Below are positions 13,685-25,156 of a stretch of DNA of 64,000 nt, one piece after another. The notes under the pieces were generated by a model. That model made no database searches. It was not told the origin of the DNA and was given only the letters and a program-made list of their open reading frames with translations. Position 1 is the first letter of the stretch; each line of letters starts with the position of its first letter. Source of the stretch: Chrysomallon squamiferum (lineage: Eukaryota > Mollusca > Gastropoda > Neomphalida > Peltospiridae); the NCBI GenBank assembly GCA_012295275.1, contig CM022670.1, forward strand, positions 4,749,764 through 4,813,763. Direction: 5' to 3'. Both the position numbers and the translations under genes were made by a program.

Positions 13685-14045
13685 GTAAAAATGTTGTTAG
13701 ATTTAGACAGGTAATCATAATGGTTGCCTAAGGTGATGCAGTTTTAAATTGTTTTCTTAAATGTTGAAAATAATATTTTAAATTTTTGATTTGATTTCAA
13801 GAAGTGTTATTTTTTTCTGTTTTATTTTATTTTATTTATTTTTATTTTTTTCTGTTTTATTTTATTTTATTTATTTTTATTTATTTATATTTTATGTTTT
13901 ATTCTTATGTGAAAAATAGTATTTTAAGTTTTTGTGTTATTTTTAAGAAGTATTAAAATTTCCTTTTTTCTCTTATATAGGAAAAACTGTATTCTTAACT
14001 ACAAAATGTGTGGAAAATTAATATTTTTTATTTTATCTATGCCAA

Positions 14046-14082
<37 letters not shown>

Positions 14083-14689
14083 CATATTGAAACAAAAATC
14101 TTTTGGATTTACTCAGAATGCACTGTTCTTGTTATTACTTTATTTACTGTATATACCATATTCAAGTATCTCTTATTTAACATATTTATACAAGAGTGTT
14201 AATTCACTGCTAAATGATAGTTACTGCCCTGTTGTTACTGCTGTTTTCATGGTTGTATAAGTTGTTAATTATGGAAAAATTGCTAGGAAACCATTTTCAT
14301 ATATGAAACACTAATACAGTGTTTTTGGAAGATTTTTCTTTCTCCAGTATGAATTAACAATATTTATATAGTTCTGTACTGCTCCTTATTTTGCTCTGTA
14401 TTTCTCTGTATATATTTTTTTTCACTAATAGTTATTTGCCTGTTCTTTTATTTTTATTATTATTTTTATTCCATTTTGTGTTTCTTTGCTTCTTCTTGGT
14501 CTCTTTTTTTCACTCTATATACATTCACCTATACAGTGATGTTTACTTGTCATGCAATTTTATTTAAAACCAAACATTTATAATTATAAAATATACTAAA
14601 TTGATTTTTGAACTGTGTGAAAAGTGCTAAAAAAAAAAAGATTTCAGTTTAAAAAAATAGAAATATTATTTTTATCTTTGTTTTTGCAG
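13685..14689 (+). other. Inferred 5' untranslated intron of gene 1
   Basis: Begins GTAAAA and ends TTTTTGCAG after a long pyrimidine tract. It contains T-rich tandem sequence: a roughly 44-bp unit with TTCTGTTTTATTTTATTT is duplicated near 13.81-13.90 kb, and an ATT run lies at 14.05-14.08 kb. The 232 bases between the acceptor and the gene 1 ATG would be the rest of the leader. Confidence 0.4.
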
Positions 14690-14921
14690 CTTCTAGACAA
14701 ACTAGGAGAATGTTAATTAAGAAGATTACAGCCAAAACATGAACCAGCTGTAGAGAAGAAATCCTGGAGATTACTGAGATAGTCCTGCTGAAGAATCTGT
14801 GTTGATGCCTGGTTTTATTTTTCTCTAAACTGTCTTAAAATCAGCTAGTCTGGAGAAAAGTAATAAATACTTAAGAAAAAAGTCTGAGCTTTCAGGTGCA
14901 AAGAGTTAAAATTAAATTAAA

Positions 14922-17473
14922 ATGGAAAAATATCTTTCCTCCATTTTGGTTTGGACTGGTTTTCAGTTAGTAATTCTGGTATCCACACAAGATGTAACGT
15001 ACACCATCAAGGAAGAAATACCAGTCAACTCTCTGATTGGCAACATCGGCAAAGACACCTCAGTGGTGGATCGTGTCAGCATCGACAACATGGATGCACT
15101 GAAGTACAGCATTCTGACAACTGGAAACAGCCACGCCAAGTTATTTTCTGTCAATCCTGACCAAGGCGATCTGACGTCTGCGTCCAGAATTGACCGAGAA
15201 AAACTTTGCCCATTTACATCACTTTGTTCTGTGTCACTGGAAATTGCTGTTCGTTCAGAGACCAATTTTTTCAGTTTTGAAGTTAAAATCGTTATTGAAG
15301 ATACAAATGACAATAATCCTGCATTTCCAGTGAAGTCAATAAAACTGGAAATATCAGAATCTTCACAGTTAGGGGAGCCATTTTCTTTTGCTGGAGCTGT
15401 AGATAACGATACGGAGAAAAATTCAATCATCAGCTACTCTCTCCTCCCAGAAACTGTTCCTTTCAGTGTGGATTTTACAAAAAACCTCGATGGGACTTCA
15501 ACTGTCAGCATCGTGGTCAAAGAAGAGCTTGACAGAGAAAAACTGCATTTTATTATTTGACTCTGTTGGCCAAAGATGGTGGCTCACCACAGAAAACTGG
15601 CTCAATGTTTGTTAACGTGACAATTCTCGATTCCAACGACAATTCACCACAGTTTACATTCGCTGTGTATAACGCAACACTGAAGGAGAACGCCCCAGTG
15701 AATACCTCATTTGTGAGAGTGAAGGCAAATGACAGAGATGCAGGAAACAACAGTAAAGTGTTCTACAGACTCAGCAGTCACCAACCAGAAGAACATCTTC
15801 ACTATTTCTCAGTTGATTCCACATCAGGTGATATGAAAGTACAAGTAGCTCCCCCTAGTGGTCATATCAGAGTGATTGTTGAAGCCAGTGATAAAGGCAG
15901 ACCACCCAAAGTGGCTCAAGCATTTGTGGACATCACCGTGCTGGACACTAAAAACCAGCGCCCTTCTATTACTGTTAATTTGTTTAATGGAATTGCGAAA
16001 GCTCATATTTCTGAATTTAAGAAGCCTGGCTACGCTTTTGCTCATGTGAAAATCTTTGACCCTGACACTGGGAGGAATGGAAATGTCACCTGTCAGAGTC
16101 AGACAGACATCTTCTCACTGCAGCAGCTGAACATCAAAGAATACACTGTGATTGTTGCAAGCAACTTGGACAGAGAAAACACATCTAAATACACCGTGGT
16201 GATTTTCTGTGAAGATGATGGGCAGCCCAAGTTAAACGCCAGTGCAACATTTGATGTGGTGATAGATGATGAAAATGACAATGCCCCCGAGTTTCTGCAA
16301 ACTGTGTATGAGATCAGCATTCCTGAAAACAACGCAGTGAATGACACAATCCTTCAAGTGGCAGCAACAGACAAAGATTCTGGGATTAATTCTCAGATAT
16401 CTTTCAAAATCTCACAGGAAGGGCAGCCATATTTCTTCTTTCAGCCTGGCAGTTCTGTTATAAGAGTGAAGATCTCGTTTGACAGAGAGAAGAAGTCAGA
16501 ATACACATTTGAAGTCTTAGCTGTTGATGGTGGAACACCAAGACTGACATCCACAGCTGAGGTAAAAATAACCATTATAGATCTAAATGATGAAAGACCA
16601 AAATTCGATGAAGAGTCGTACACATTTTACATTGAAGAAAATTCTTCTGTTGGCAGTGTTATTGGAGATGTGAGAGCCACAGACAGGGACAGTGGAAGTG
16701 GAGGAACATTTTCACTTGTTTTGTCATCTTCATACAAGTCAAAACCACTTCCATTCACAGTTCTTCAAAATGGAACCATCATCTCTACCGAACCTCTTGA
16801 TGCCGAAGCAGAAAGCATTTATCAGTTCCAGGTCATTGCAACTGACCATGCACTCAGTCCTCTGATTGGTATAGCCAATGTCCAGGTTTTAGTCACCGAC
16901 CAAAATGAACATGAACCATATTTCATGTTCCCTAACAACGTCAACAATAGCATCATCATTTTTGCCCCACGCCATTCAGGCAGGGCCATATTGTGGGTGC
17001 AGGCCTATGATGATGATGTAGATGATGCTGATGATCTGGTGTATTCACTGATGGATAAAAACGATTCGGGAATATTTAAAATTAACACTTCCACTGGACA
17101 GATTGTTTTGATAAAGGATGTTGGTGAAGCCGATGTTGGTTATTATGAGCTTCAAGTCACCGCATCAGACAAACATGACCCACCACGTTTCCATTCTGAA
17201 ACTTTGAAAGTTGTTATCAAGTTTAAACCACAGCAACAAGCAGCGAGTGACAGCGATCACTACATCATCATCGTCATTGCTATTGTTTGTGTCACTGCTG
17301 TAGTGGCTGCTGCTGTGCTGGTGACACTGTGCTACCTGCGCAAACATGACAAAGATATGGAATTGAAGAGATCATTTTCCTGCAGGTCTGAGAAGCCAAA
17401 AGTTCAAGTCCCAGTTGTGTACGATGAAACCAGCAGAAGTGAAAATGTCAAAACACCACTTCATGATTTGAAT
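14922..17473 (+). CDS. Gene 1 exon 1: ectodomain, helix and tail start
   Basis: Encodes the signal peptide, all seven cadherin repeats, the transmembrane helix and about 44 tail residues (RSFSCRSEKPKVQVPVVYDE and on), ending ...HDLN at the donor AAT|GTAAGT. The first 208 codons run in one frame to a TGA at 15558; the remaining codons to 17473 are open in the frame shifted by one base. Both halves align without gap to gene 2. A GAT-rich stretch at 17009-17035 encodes DDDVDDADD in EC7. An unspliced transcript would add about a dozen codons and stop at 17509. Confidence 0.88.
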
Positions 17474-20331
17474 GTAAGTTTAATTTACTGTTGTTTCTGG
17501 ATTTTTTAAATTTATCTCAAGCTTTTTGTCTTAAATTTAACTATATAGTTCTTACAGATATAATGATACTAAAAAATACAGACGGCAGAAAGATATAAAC
17601 ATACTTATTATTATGTATATATGTGCATCCCTCCATGCATCTTTCTATTAACCTATACACACACAAACTTCTTATCTTTGCAAGCTTTAAATGTACATAT
17701 AAATGCATACATTCATATACAAACATACATAACTAAATATATATACCCAAAAATAATTACTTTTGTTAGTATGTTATTAATCTTTAGTAAAACAAAAAGC
17801 ATCATTTTACAAACTTCTTCTCTTTTTTTTAAAAAAAACAACCCAAGAAAACAAAAGAAAACAAACAGTGCATCCCTTTCAAACTTAAAAATACCTGCTG
17901 ACCAAAACCAACATAGATCCTGGTTACAACAACCCAAACCTCTGTTTAACAAACAGGCCACACAGATTTGCTTTCGGTACATATTACAAGACTGGAATAG
18001 TTTCCACTGTTTCCTCTCTTTTCATGATGACAAGTGTTAAATTTTCAAACTGACAAGAAATTCTCAGCCCCAGCAAATGATGTGTGGTAAAAAACCGGAA
18101 GCCCGAGAAGATCATTGGAGAATGTTAATCCTTTCCAATTTAGTGATAGCTGTGAATCTCATTCCAGGTCCAACCTGTGTCCCTGTTTGTTGTTGTCAGA
18201 CCATCTCTCAACACTGAAATGTTTCTCTTTGTTTTGTTTGTCTCAGAAAAATTCTGTGTTGACTGTATCAAGCTTGTGTAAAAGGCTGGAGAGTTAATAT
18301 AAAGTTCAGTCCTCCAGTGTGAATGTATTAATCTATATCCAGTTCCAACTGCATTCTGCAATTTTTATATATTACAGTTATTTTATTTGTCTCAGAAAAT
18401 CTGATATTGACTTACGTGTGTATGTGCATGAATACACGTATGTATGTATGTATGTATGTATGTATGTATGTATGTGTGTATGTATGTATGTATGTATGTA
18501 TGTATGTATGTATGTATGTATGTATGTATGTATGTATGTATGTATGTATGTATGTACGTGTGTATGTATGTATGTATGTGTGTATGTATGTATTAATTTA
18601 TATAAGAGTTTTCACAGCCACTACATCTTAGTTAACATAATCTCTAGTTTTATTACATCAACTGTACACATGTCATGTAAATAACACTGCTTCACTCGTA
18701 TATGTGACAAGGATAAATCTGTCTGCAGTAATGTATCCACAATGTCTTTAGTCTGTCACATTTATAAAACTTATTACCAAGAACAAGCAATTGGGATTTT
18801 ATGTGCATTAAATCTGAGCAGGGGGTCACAAATTACTCATTTGTTTCGTGATATTGCTGTTTGCATGTAGCCATTTTGGTGGATTATTCTGACAGTTGAA
18901 ATTTTACTGTTGTTAATTTGTTCTGTTTGTGCCGTGTTATACACTAAAGTAACTGGATTTTGTTTTATCATGGACTTCACATATTATGAAAGTTTATCTT
19001 TCTTTGTTTTAATATAAGAGTTGCGCATGAGACCCAGCCATATATTCATATATTCGTACAAATCCAAATATATATATGCATTCTTGCACACTTACAGTCA
19101 TTTATATATAGATGGATGGATAGATAGATAAATATAAATATATATGTATATTCAAAATGACTTTCCTTCATAAAAAAAAAATACATACATATATATAGAT
19201 ACATTCATAATACATACATATAATTATACATATAAAATAAATAAATGACTTTTTAACAATAAAAACAAAAACAGCAATACCCTATTACAACTTTAAATAC
19301 ATTCAATAATTTATAAATAAATTATTTATTTGTTAACAGCCTTCGCTGAGAGGTGGAAGTGTGGACAAAACACAGACACACAGAGAGATGTACAGAAGTG
19401 ACACTTTCACAGATCTTAGTCACGACTCTGTACGCACATTTTACAACACAAAACACACAACACACAACTCACTCGTAGAACATACTAACATTAATGTAAG
19501 TATTCTCATTTCTTATTTATTTCTGTCTTATTTTCTGCGTAATTAGTAATTTTATTTTAGAGAGATATAGTATCTGTTTTTGTTGGGGTTATTTAATTTT
19601 TTCAATATTTTTCAATATTTTTATTGTTTGTATTTGATATGGTGAAGTTGAAATTATTTGAAGAGAAACACCTTTATTCAGAAAATATAGAAATAAATAA
19701 TGTTATTTAACTTCAGTAGTGCTGTTTTCTAATTCCATTTTGCTATATTTTTCAATTATATATATTTATATTGTTTTTACTATTATTATTATTGTTTTTA
19801 ATATTATTATTATTATTATTTTCATTATTATTTTATTAATATTATTATCATGATCATCACCTTTATTATTATTATTTTATTATTATTATTATTACTATTA
19901 TGCTTTATTTTTCATGTTTACTGAAATTTGAATCATCTTTAGCACACAATTAGTTAAATCAGTTCTTGCGCTCTTTTCAAAGATAAACAAAAAGATTAAA
20001 GAACATAAATAAACAATTTGCAGGGATAAAAGGCTTTGTAGTTTACAAAGTCTGAAATGTATACTTGTAGTCGCAATACCGTGATAGATATGTTTCACAG
20101 ATTGTAACATCACAAACATCACTGTATCTGTTAAATAACAGTATATTTTACAAAGGACTGTGGTATAGATAGAAAGATAGACAAGAGTGACTGACAGAAA
20201 AAAATTATAGTTACATAGCTAAATAGATGGACAGACAGATATAGTGAGAAGTAAAGAAATAGACAGAAGAAGTTCAGACATGTAAATATATAGACAAAAA
20301 GAGACAGATGTGATTATAGATAGAGAGACAA

Positions 20332-20401
<70 letters not shown>

Positions 20402-22522
20402 ACACACACACCATGGCAGAGAAACAGATAGATAGATACAGATATAAACAGAGGAGCACTGATTAAATTGTGATGTATTTAAAAATGATGAACTCACTAA
20501 ATATGTAAGATTTCATAACAGTGCATTGTATACATAAAATAACAATCTCTGTCAAAGAGAAATCATGTTTATATATTTAATAATGGATTTCACAATATTT
20601 ACTAAATGACATAGTTGACATTACTGAATACCTTAAATCAAAATGTACATACATTATATACATGACATAGTATTTCTGTGTGTAATATTGTATTGATTAC
20701 ATTATTTGTATTATTATTAAAATAACAGGGGAATTAGGATTAGGAATATTGTATTTATGTTATTAAATAACAGTATATTTCTTAATGAGAATATTGTGCT
20801 ACATTGTGAATTTTATTACAATAACAACGTATTTGACAGTGAAATAATGGAACAGTATATTATATTATTTAATAACAATGAATTTCACAATGTAACATTG
20901 AAAGACTTGTATTTCACAACTGGAATATTGTATTTGTTTCATAAAAGAACAATGTTTATTTTATTTACATCTGAAGAACTCAAACAAGTAGAACACATAA
21001 AGAAGGGGGAAAAAAACAGTATAATTTCCTAAACTTCGCGTAGAACTGATGGAACGTATTATTAACAAAGGAAACAGGAGACCCCAATTTTCAGGTCTCT
21101 TGCTTCATGTCTGAAGATTTAGTCCTGTCTTTTATCAGATTTCATGCTCCCTGCTTTTTCAAGATCGTAATCTTGTCAGTCAAGAAATTTCAATCAGTTT
21201 GAAATGACATGTGGATTACCCATGCTACAAGTGCTAACACAGCTCAGAAAGCTAATTGACTGGTTCCCCCCTGTCTGTGCAACGTGTCTTGTGATGGTGT
21301 TTCCTCCATTTCACAAAGAGCTCCTCACTTTAAATTGTTTAAAATGGAGACTGGGTAGATTTTTATTATTGATAAAGTCTTTTAGGCTTTTTGTTTGTTT
21401 TGTTTACTTGTAATGGGATTTCTAATATTAATCTGCTCATTAAAAAATAAAACTCACATAAAGCTATCATGAAGAAATTCACAGATGTTGGTTTTGTTGT
21501 TTAGAAGTTTTAAGAATTGATTGGTCTTTCATTTGTAGTCTATGAAATAAATACAACTGTATTTTGTTGTAATGTGTGTGTTAAATTTAATATTCAGGTG
21601 AGAAGTGTAACAGATTTAAAATTCAGATAAAAAATTTTCACACAGAACTGTCACAGGTATCTTGCATAAAATCTGAACAGAAATTTTTTAACAAAGAAAG
21701 TGTATTTAATTTTGATAATTAGACATTTCACTTTCATCTGTCTATAAGAATGTGTGTGTGTGTGTGTGTGTGTGTGTTATGGATGACTACAGATGACATG
21801 GATGGATGGATGGATGTGTGTGGGTATGTGTGATAAAAAGTGATATGAGCAAACCAAGTAAATTTACTCTAATCTAAGGATATTGTTATGTAAAAAGTAT
21901 TTGTCATATCAAACATTCATAAAATGTTTGTTCCAAACAAACAATATTAATTTGCATAAAATTAACACATACACACAAGAAAAAATATGTGTTTAATAAA
22001 ACATTAAAAGAAAATTAATAAAATATATAAATCAACTTTCATTTTGATACTTTCAATCTTTTTCTGTTTTTTTAAATTCTTGGCATATAAAATCTGTGTG
22101 TGTGTGTACTTTGCTTGGTTATTAAATGTTGAAATGATTATAATGCAATTAGAATTATAATTTCTAGCTGAATTATGTATTTTGTCCAGACAATTATTAA
22201 GTTTTTATTCTTTCTTTTTTTATGACATTGGGAAATGTTATATTTTAAATTTGTAATTATATATTAACTTTCACTTTTCTAAATTAAAATATATATATAT
22301 AATTACAGCTGATGTTTTTAATAGAGCACAGGACATATAGTTATGATAGAAATTTTTATACTTGCAAACTGGAATTCATAACAGATTTAAAACTTAGACA
22401 GTATTTGTACAAACATGTCATTCTTTTTTTCTTACCTGAGTGAATTACAGTATGTGATCAATGCAGCAGAAACATAAATCTGACATTTATTTTGTTTGTT
22501 ACTCTATTAATTGATATATATA

Positions 22523-22557
<35 letters not shown>

Positions 22558-23547
22558 GTGTATGTATGTATGTAAATTATTTCTTTATATTGCTTTAAAA
22601 AAAATGTATTAAGAAAAAAAGAAAGAGACAAAAAGGTAATTTTCTAAAGTAGGATCAGGAAGTAGTCTGGAAATCTGGACAGAGAGATTTACTGATATAA
22701 GAAACAGTCCAAGCCAGCAATATTGTTATTAAAACATAATTATTATGGCTAGGAACAAAGAAATGAGATCATTATCTTGAAACATATAAAGATATTTCAC
22801 ATTAAAGTTTATATGACATGTTTGTTTATGATTCAAATAATTATCTGTATTTTAACATTTTGGTAGGGTAGGACATGGATGGATGGTTTGAAGCAGGCTG
22901 AAGACTTCCACAGCAGCAGTTCAGGGGAGGTAACAAATGGTGACAGTGGACATGGCAGTGACGATGATTTCACATTCCAAGATGGCTCCTCGCAGTCACC
23001 ACGCACTTTTAAACACGGACTCAGAGCCTCAGATGTCAAATCTTACTCCAGACAGAATCAGTCTCCACGCAGTGTTTCATCATTCAGCAAACAGCATCTG
23101 ACACATCAAACAGGAAGTGGACACAATGTGACAGCAGAGAGGCAGATCAAAGGACACAACCAATCATATTCTCCATCTCATGGTTTCCATAACAACAGGC
23201 AGAACGTTCCAGTGAATTCTGACCCTCGATATAGTTTCAGACAGTTCCTTGATTTGTCAAAAGACTCATCTGTAGGTCACCCTCAGGATATTTCTTCCAA
23301 TCGTCCTGTTCCTTCGTCTGCTGGTTTATCCCGACCAGCTTCTGTGCCTGCAAGGTCTGGGTACAGTGCTGCAGATTTCCACAGACTTCCTAGCCGAGGT
23401 CATCATCCACATCAGTCAGTCAACCATGTGTCACCTGGCAGTGATGACGACACGACAACATCAGGAAGTTACAGTGTCACTCTCGATGACATCAGGACTG
23501 ACCTGAACGATGTCGGACTGAGAATCCAAACAGATGCCTATGTTTAA
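14922..23547 (+). CDS. Protocadherin, gene 1 (seven cadherin repeats; one frameshift)
   Basis: Predicted single-pass type I adhesion receptor. Three coding exons join in phase 0: 14922-17473, 19340-19495 and 22867-23547. With the frameshift allowed for, the product would be about 1129 residues. It has a signal peptide (about 1-23), cadherin repeats EC1-EC7 (about 24-775), one helix (about 781-807, HYIIIVIAIVCVTAVVAAAV) followed by RKHDK, and a 320-residue tail. EC1 has Cys-X5-Cys (Cys96, Cys102), typical of protocadherins. Linkers read DTNDNNP, DSNDNSP, DTKNQRP, DENDNAP, DLNDERP and DQNEHEP. The ATG has purines at -3 and +4, and an in-frame TAA lies just upstream. The tail carries DSGHGSDD and ends TDAYV. 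As read, translation stops after 212 codons, so it is a recent pseudogene or has a sequencing error. Exact orthology is unknown. Confidence 0.9.
15538..15560 (+). pseudogene. Single-base frameshift in EC2 of gene 1
   Basis: After DREK the read frame runs into TGA at 15558, whereas gene 2 continues DREVLAEYALTLLAKD. One extra base, either an A in the A5 run (15538-15542) or a G after CTG at 15543-15545, restores an open frame giving FYYLTLLAKD. Everything downstream, including two further exons and splice sites, is intact. This is a clean one-base deletion relative to the paralogue. Confidence 0.85.
17474..19339 (+). other. Gene 1 intron 1
   Basis: GTAAGT donor and TTGTTAACAG acceptor, phase 0, 1866 bases. 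It contains the long TATG tetranucleotide repeat at 18439-18593 and AT-rich, TATA-type simple sequence at 19.05-19.25 kb. No additional coding exon was recognised. Confidence 0.8.
18439..18593. repeat. (GTAT)n tetranucleotide repeat
   Basis: About 38 copies of TATG/GTAT with a few GTGT variants, spanning some 155 bases. Reading frames across it give only Tyr-Val-Cys-Met peptides and are not genes. Confidence 0.95.
19340..19495 (+). CDS. Gene 1 exon 2: 52-codon tail exon
   Basis: Open in the frame fixed by exon 1, from PSLRGGSVDKTQTHREMYRS to NSLVEHTNIN, bounded by AACAG and AAT|GTAAGT. It is 156 bases, so both flanking introns are phase 0 and it could be skipped without a frame change. The peptide is hydrophilic, rich in Thr, Ser and His, with no recognised domain. 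Similarity to gene 2 exon 2 is at most a few residues (MYR/MFR, SDT). Confidence 0.75.
19496..22866 (+). other. Gene 1 intron 2
   Basis: GTAAGT donor and TTTTGGTAG acceptor, phase 0, 3371 bases. It holds ATT-type repeats at 19.78-19.90 kb, a GA repeat at 20.34 kb, AT-rich degenerate repeats containing AATATTGTATTT at 20.73-20.95 kb, GT repeats at 21.75 kb and a TA/GTAT run at 22.51-22.57 kb. A modestly higher-GC patch at 21.03-21.35 kb has no coding signal. Confidence 0.75.
20335..20411. repeat. (GA)n then (CA)n dinucleotide repeat
   Basis: About 32 GA units directly followed by six CA units. Minus-strand translations are pure Ser-Leu repeats and are not genes. Confidence 0.95.
22867..23547 (+). 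CDS. Gene 1 exon 3: C-terminal cytoplasmic exon
   Basis: Encodes the last 226 residues. The acceptor at 22866 is supported by alignment with gene 3: GRTWMDGLKQAEDFH here against GTLLKDGQKPADDYH there. Next come NGDSGHGSDDD (DSGHGS at 22942-22959), SPRTFKHGLR (compare SPRRIKLGV in gene 3), a Ser/His/Asn-rich middle with VSSFSK (23074-23091), and the shared end DDDTTTSGSYSVTLDD... to TDAYV and TAA. The middle is probably disordered. There is no PPxY motif, unlike genes 2 and 3. Confidence 0.88.
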   Translation, partial: GRTWMDGLKQAEDFHSSSSGEVTNGDSGHGSDDDFTFQDGSSQSPRTFKHGLRASDVKSYSRQNQSPRSVSSFSKQHLTHQTGSGHNVTAERQIKGHNQSYSPSHGFHNNRQNVPVNSDPRYSFRQFLDLSKDSSVGHPQDISSNRPVPSSAGLSRPASVPARSGYSAADFHRLPSRGHHPHQSVNHVSPGSDDDTTTSGSYSVTLDDIRTDLNDVGLRIQTDAYV

Positions 23548-23989
23548 TTGTTCATTTATTTATTTATGTATTTATTTTATAATTTTATTTAATATTTTTG
23601 TTATTTTTTTATTATTATTATTATTATTATTTTTTTTTTTTTTTTTTTGACATTTTGTGTGACTCTTGAAAACAATTGACTGCCAAGTCTTTCATGTTAA
23701 GCTTTAAGGGAGTGAGTTTTTGTAATAATAATATGTAATGATACAAACTGCTAGATTGTAGATGAATATTCAAACTGAGAAATGTCTGTATTATCTCATT
23801 ATTTAAAGCCAATTGATTTTCAACAAAAAGGTGGCTGGTTCAAATCTTTCTTGTGGAATACCATTTTTTGTTTTGTTTTTGTTTGTTTTTGTCTGTTTTT
23901 GTGTGTGTGTGTGTGTGCATACTTTCTTCTATTTATTGTTTTAAATTTTTTTACAATTATTCTTATTATATTTATTTACATCATTGTTT

Positions 23990-23995
23990 AATAAA
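23990..23995 (+). terminator. Candidate poly(A) signal of gene 1
   Basis: First AATAAA hexamer downstream of the gene 1 stop, 443 bases after it. A T/A-rich 3' untranslated region with an ATT/poly-T run at 23.61-23.65 kb separates them. Confidence 0.45.
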
Positions 23996-24976
23996 AAAAT
24001 ATTTTGCTAAAAAACATCAATTACATGTATTTTAATTGTCAGAAATGAAACAAAGAATAGAATGTTTATTAAGAAAGCATAATTCTCTTTTCTCAAGATC
24101 TCATTTCATTAGCAAAGGTGTTTTTTTATTAGAATTTTCACATCAGAAGCACATTTAGCATAAACACAAAATGTATTTTTGCAAAACTATGAATTTGTAA
24201 TAAATCATGTTATTACATAAACTGTACATATATACATAATAATACATAACAGTATTCCAGTTTGAATTCTCAAACTATAAATGTATCTGAAAGTGCCATT
24301 AACTAGATGACATTATAACAGTGTACATTGTGTATTCAGTTATTTTCTATTTTACTTTTTATTTTATTTTATTTATTTATTTTTTTTTTTTTGTTGTTGT
24401 TGTTTATTTGCTAGTCAATGGATTTTTTTTTTTTTTTTAATTAATATTATTGTTTTCCTTCTTTTTTTATGTTTTAAATTATAATTAATAGTTGAATATT
24501 AAATCTTATCAGTGAAATCCAAAATTAAATTTAAGAAAAAATAAAAACAGATCATTGATTCACTCCAGTGGTAAAAATAAAAGAAAGTATAATTGTACAC
24601 ATACATATCTAAAATAACTTATAATAATGCATTTATCCCATTGCTATATTTTGTTATTTGTTAATACTGTTAGTGAATGTCAGTATTTGATTGAAGATAT
24701 ATTATTATTTTTTTTTGAATTCCATAAGGAGAAAGAAACAGTTCTGTTCATGAATTCATTTTTGATGTATATTTAAATACACTGGCTGCAATATATCTAA
24801 ATAGCTGCTTCTTTTAATCTGAAAATAATACTGATTAAGAAGGTAGGAAAGGTATCTGTATAATTTATTTGCTTTGTAAATTAATTTGTTAAATGAAAAA
24901 TAAAAATGATGATTACTATCTTGTTGGTTTTTTTTCATTATTTAACTGGATGCAATTTAGTTTTCTATTTTGTGTT

Positions 24977-25068
24977 TTGGATTATTTTAATTTAATTATT
25001 TAAATGTATATTTTTTTTTTTTTTGGATTATTTTAATTTAATTATTTAAATGTATATTTTTTTACTTA
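24977..25068. repeat. 46-bp tandem duplication
   Basis: Two nearly identical copies of a unit beginning GGATTATTTTAATTTAATTA, ending in a T run, sit head to tail. Seen directly. Confidence 0.8.
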
Positions 25069-25109
25069 GCAATTTGGAATGTTTTCATAGATGTCTTTAT
25101 TTATATATA

Positions 25110-25110
<1 letters not shown>

Positions 25111-25152
<42 letters not shown>
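25111..25152. repeat. (GT)n dinucleotide repeat
   Basis: About 21 uninterrupted TG/GT units flanked by TATA and CATA-rich sequence. Confidence 0.95.

Positions 25153-25156
<4 letters not shown>

Noticed and set aside
13421-13714. 97-codon plus-strand frame upstream of gene 1
   Set aside because: It overlaps the inferred promoter and leader exon, runs through a good splice donor, and shows no recognisable protein signature.
15557-17509. Second part of gene 1 read as a separate gene starting at 15557
   Set aside because: It would begin with TTG in mid-EC2 without a signal peptide, and it continues the upstream reading exactly after a one-base shift.
18319-18684. Frames with repeated Tyr-Val-Cys-Met
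   Set aside because: Translated TATG tetranucleotide repeat inside gene 1 intron 1.
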